Source of the DNA: Byssothecium circinans
Taxonomy: Eukaryota > Ascomycota > Dothideomycetes > Pleosporales > Massarinaceae
DNA length: 64,000 nt
Direction of reading: 5' to 3'
Assembly: GCA_010015675.1 (NCBI GenBank)
Contig: ML976987.1
Coordinates: 536,790-600,789, forward strand
Shown: in pieces, positions 60,736 through 64,000 of the stretch
Layout: every line of letters starts with the position of its first letter
How positions within the stretch are numbered: position 1 is the stretch's first letter
Position numbers and translations under genes: made by a program
Notes under the pieces: model-generated
What the model was told of the DNA's origin: nothing
Databases searched by the model: none
What the model saw: only the letters and a program-made list of their open reading frames with translations

Positions 60736-61629
60736 CTACTTCCCTCGCTTTTTGTGACCATACTCAGAATACACGGTACACTGCTTGACATGTAATGGGG
60801 TGCCTGTTTTCTCGTTGAAGGTGTGGCAGCCGTACACCGCTGCGTTCGGTGGTGTGTATACTGGCGAACGTTAACGAAGGCACGCAGAACAACATTACAT
60901 AGACGGAGTATCAGGGCGTGTAGTATGAAGAGAGATTTTTTGCGTTGAAGTGCTCTACTTACAGTGCAGTGAGACGGCATAGTCTCTCGGATGTGGATTC
61001 GATATCCGATGCAGACCTAACTTGTCGCTCATGTAGGTCACTTGGTCATGCGAATAGGTCTTTTCGGAGATGATGTCGAGTGGCCGGTTTTCGCCTTGAT
61101 TCAGGCCAACGGTGGGCCAGGCATACCGTGTTTCTGTGAGGGAGCCTTTCAGGATCTTCATGATGCAGTGGGCTTTCGCGTGGCTTTCGAAATACGTTAG
61201 CGAATGGAAAATGGAGGGGTGATTGAGCAGTGAGCGTAAACTGCTGAGATGTAATTTGGATGGTCGTGTGAGATGATTGGAACTTACTCATGAATTGGTG
61301 AGCTTTTGCCTGGAGACCAGACTAGAATCAACTGTTCCCCATCAGCTCAGTTGGCAGCCCGTGGGATTTCTTTGAGGGAGACCCACCAGGTTACTCTTTC
61401 CATTTCCTTTATCTACTAGGTTTCGCGTGTAGTTTTGATCCGGTGCTGCGAACCTATACTGCTGCCATTCATTTTCATAGGATTTATAATCTTCCATCAG
61501 CTTCTGCAGTTCGTTTTCATCCACATCGGAGGAGTCTATTCCGGAGCTCGGGCCAAGAACGTCGCGGAGGGATATGACGAGGTTCTGGAAGGCATTCCCA
61601 GCCGGTGCATCGGCGAGCGGTGTGGTCAT
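60736..61629 (-). CDS. cdo1: Cysteine dioxygenase
   Basis: Four exons (61629-61387, 61331-61288, 61183-60963, 60860-60736) give 210 residues, the usual size. The cupin metal site is present: SPIHDHAKAHC gives the first two iron-binding His and the conserved Cys, and AVSLHLYTPPNAA the third His. NYTRNLVD holds the substrate-binding Arg region. The enzyme oxidises L-cysteine to cysteine sulfinate using iron(II) and O2 in the cytosol, controlling cysteine levels and opening the route to taurine, hypotaurine and sulfate. Introns of 55, 104 and 102 bp have GT-AG ends, and intron 2 (branch GCTAAC, acceptor GAAAG) splits the metal-binding HDH codons (CAT GA|C CAC). All phases agree. It is divergent from DRG1, sharing a 610-bp upstream region. 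Confidence 0.95.
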
Positions 61630-62239
61630 TTTGAAAGTTGATGTTCGGAACAGGACAGTGGTTGAAGATTTTGCAGTCGTGACCTAGCGATACCGGGCAC
61701 GGCCTTATAAACACCGCCAGAGGTCTTGAATTGATTGTATAGTAGCAATGAATTGGCGATAAGCGATGTATCGTTGGCAGCCTGTCACCCTTCAACAAGT
61801 GTCACAGAGCAAATGGGCCACAAACGATTGTTGGACTCAGCTGAGCTATTGCGGCGTATTGTGGGTCCGGATTTTTGGCGAGCTTTGCTATTGATAGAAA
61901 AGGAAATCATCGACTTGAAAGATGGGCGAAGGACCAAATCACAAGATAGACTATTAGGTAAGATTATGTGCGTAGTGGAAGCTGCTAAGCAGTCATGCCG
62001 CCTCCGCACAGGACCAAGCATTGCCAGGTGAGGTTGGAAGGAGTCGCGGCTTGCATCGGAGAAAGGGCGAGGAGGGCTGCTTAGCGCCGGCCCGGATAAA
62101 CCTAGAGCCGTCCGATTGCCCCACGCGGCCTGAAGTCATGTTGTGGCGCCAACCTCGAAATATTTTATATCGACGCAAAACACAACCCAGCAGCCCGCGA
62201 TACCCATTTTGAGAGAATCGCATCCCGTAAACCGACACC
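61630..62239. promoter_or_regulatory. Shared upstream region of cdo1 (minus) and drg1 (plus)
   Basis: 610 bp between two divergent start codons, with no coding frame of substance. It must hold both promoters. No specific binding site can be named with confidence. Confidence 0.6.
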
Positions 62240-63655
62240 ATGGCTACCACAGTAGATAAGGTGAGTCGCAAAACCCGGTGCCATGATGAAGTGGAAGGCT
62301 AATTGTATTTGCGGGGCAGATCAGGGACATCGAGGCCGAAGTAAGACACGCCCACACGCGCCGCCTTTCGATGACTTACGCTGTTGTTTAGATGGCCAAG
62401 ACCCAGAAGAACAAGGCGACTTCCTTCCATTTGGGTACGAAGCCCCGAGCCAACCCTCATCAAGCCTCGTCGGCTCACACACAACAGGTCAATTGAAGGC
62501 GAAGCTTGCGAAGCTTAAGAGGGAACTACTCACGCCATCATCGAGCGGAGGTGGCGGCGGTGTAGGTTTTGATGTCGCCAGGACGGGTGTTGCTAGTGTG
62601 GGCTTCATAGGCTTCCCGTCGGTCGGCAAGAGTACGCTTATGAGCAAGCTGACGGGTCAACACTCCGAGGCTGCGGCATACGAGTTTACAACGGTACTGT
62701 AGACTCCTAAGGCATGGCTTACAGGTTCTGACAGCACCGTAGCTTACGACAGTGCCCGGTCAAGTCCAGTATAACGGCGCCAAGATCCAAATTCTCGATC
62801 TGCCAGGTATCATTCAGGGAGCCAAAGATGGCAAGGGTCGGGGTCGGCAAGTTATTGCCGTTGCAAAGACATGTCACTTGATCTTTATCGTTCTCGACGT
62901 GAACAAGCCGCTGACGGACAAGCGCATCATCGAGAACGAGTTGGAGGGCTTTGGTATCCGCATTAACAAGAGTCCGCCCAATATCGTGCTGAAGAAAAAA
63001 GACAAGGGCGGCATCAACATCACCGCAACTGTACCCCTCACACACATCGACCACGATGAGATCAAGGCCGTGTTGGGCGAGTACCGCATGGCAAACGCCG
63101 ACATTGCAATCCGATGCGACGCGACTGTGGACGATTTGATTGATGTCATAGAAGCGAAGAGTCGGAGCTATATTCCTGTCATTTACGCGCTCAACAAGAT
63201 CGACGCCATCACAATTGAGGAGCTGGACCTGCTTTATCGAATCCCGAACGCCTGCCCCATTAGTGCAGAACACGGTTGGAATATCGACGAATTACTCGAG
63301 CAGATGTGGGAGAAGCTCAATCTGGTCCGCGTCTACACCAAGCCAAAGGGCAAAATGCCTGATTACTCGGCTCCTGTCGTGCTCCGATCCACGGCTTGTA
63401 CGGTCGAGGACTTTGTAGGTTGCCCACACACAAACGATACGTCTCGCTAATCGGTCATGCAGTGCAACTCCATCCATAAGACCATTGTCGAGCAATTCCG
63501 GGTCGCGATCGTGTATGGCAAGTCTGTCAAACACCAGCCGCAACGCGTAGGCCTGTCCCACGAGCTGGCTGATGAGGATATCCGTGAGTCCTGGCTTTGT
63601 TGTTGGCTGGCTGCTCGCACTGACCGAATAACCAGTCACCATTATCAAGAGATAG
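62240..63655 (+). CDS. rbg1: Developmentally regulated GTP-binding protein DRG1/Rbg1
   Basis: Seven exons (62240-62260, 62320-62340, 62392-62434, 62488-62693, 62743-63414, 63463-63583, 63636-63655) give 367 residues, the family length. Motifs: [20 protein letters not shown] with [15 protein letters not shown] at the N terminus, [16 protein letters not shown] (G1), YEFTTLTTVPG (G2), [18 protein letters not shown] (G3), YALNKID (G4), SAEHGW (G5 region), and a C-terminal TGS-like domain ending ELADEDILTIIKR. Rbg1/DRG1 acts on the ribosome with its partner Tma46/DFRP1 to relieve stalled translation. The first three exons are only 21, 21 and 43 nt. Phases agree at all six introns (48-59 bp). Start MATTVDK is in an ACCATGG context. 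Confidence 0.95.
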
Positions 63656-64000
63656 AAGACGTCAGGGGCTCTGAGTCATGACGGTACATAGTCCGTCGAC
63701 GCCAACAACGGTACGTGAGTGGTGAAGAGGCTTCAGTGGATGGCTTAGATGTCTCAAGTCCGTATTCAAGCTAGATTTCCCCATAGGATGGTGGTGAGCG
63801 AGGCGAAGCTCGATACCGCCCAGCATGCTGGAATGGTCGAGGCGCAGTACGAAAGGCTCGAACAGCATGGGCAAGTCCATTACGGTCGAAACAGCTTATG
63901 TACAAAGCGATGGGTGCGATGACTCGTGAGAGGAGGTATAGGCATCTCAACAACGAATAAGAGTCTCCCGAGAGCTAGTCCGTAGTCCACATTGAAAGCC
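63656..64000. other. Window end, no gene recognised
   Basis: Short frames on both strands (for example a 72-residue minus frame at 63880-63662). A gene entering from the right cannot be excluded. Confidence 0.5.

Noticed and set aside
62719..63273. 184-residue frame antisense to DRG1
   Set aside because: It mirrors the conserved GTPase exon, has no domain of its own, and exists because of the sense codon bias.

Overview
This looks like a chromosome segment of a filamentous ascomycete, most likely a dothideomycete of the Pleosporales type. That placement is inferred from gene content, short GT-AG introns of about 50-115 bp, and an AT-rich block scarred by repeat-induced point mutation (RIP). 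The window has two compartments with a sharp border near 30185.

Positions 1-30185 are an AT-rich transposon graveyard. Reading frames are recognisable but full of stops made by C-to-T and G-to-A changes (Gln or Trp codons turned into stops). From left to right: a minus-strand Gypsy element (1-5157, LTR continuing at 7011-7028) hit by a 1851-bp pogo/Fot1-like transposon; a Gypsy gag fragment; a nest of pogo copies (B hit by C and D, D hit by a second pogo-type element J); a TIR element holding an assembly gap; an old minus-strand Gypsy chromovirus split by a younger plus-strand copy of the same family (17191-24412); an LTR-like remnant; a second gapped TIR element; and one more pogo copy on the minus strand. 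The two N runs (15026-15830, 27549-28143) are unsequenced.

Positions 30185-64000 are ordinary GC-balanced gene space. Gene models built by eye from splice sites and reading-frame continuity: an FHA-forkhead transcription factor, a complex I twin-CX9C subunit (NDUFS5 type), a Ulp1/C48-type cysteine protease, a small one-pass membrane protein, a Rab5/Ypt5 GTPase, a single-C2H2 protein, a SnoaL/NTF2-fold protein, a tRNA-Lys(CUU), the DEAD-box helicase Dbp8, a stop-riddled second Ulp1-like gene, an uncharacterised protein, cysteine dioxygenase and the GTPase DRG1/Rbg1. These are independent housekeeping or regulatory genes. No biosynthetic cluster or operon-like unit is visible. Two long stretches (35150-40950, 46028-48691) show no gene I can recognise.

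The most unusual items are: a tRNA-Lys gene carrying both a normal anticodon-loop intron and a 49-nt insertion in its T arm with spliceosomal-intron signals; a Gypsy copy whose 5' LTR is replaced by a hairpin yet is flanked by exact 5-bp duplications; pogo copies whose terminal and subterminal TIR modules occur in all combinations; an 8-nt microexon in DBP8; and a RIP-like inactivated Ulp1 gene.
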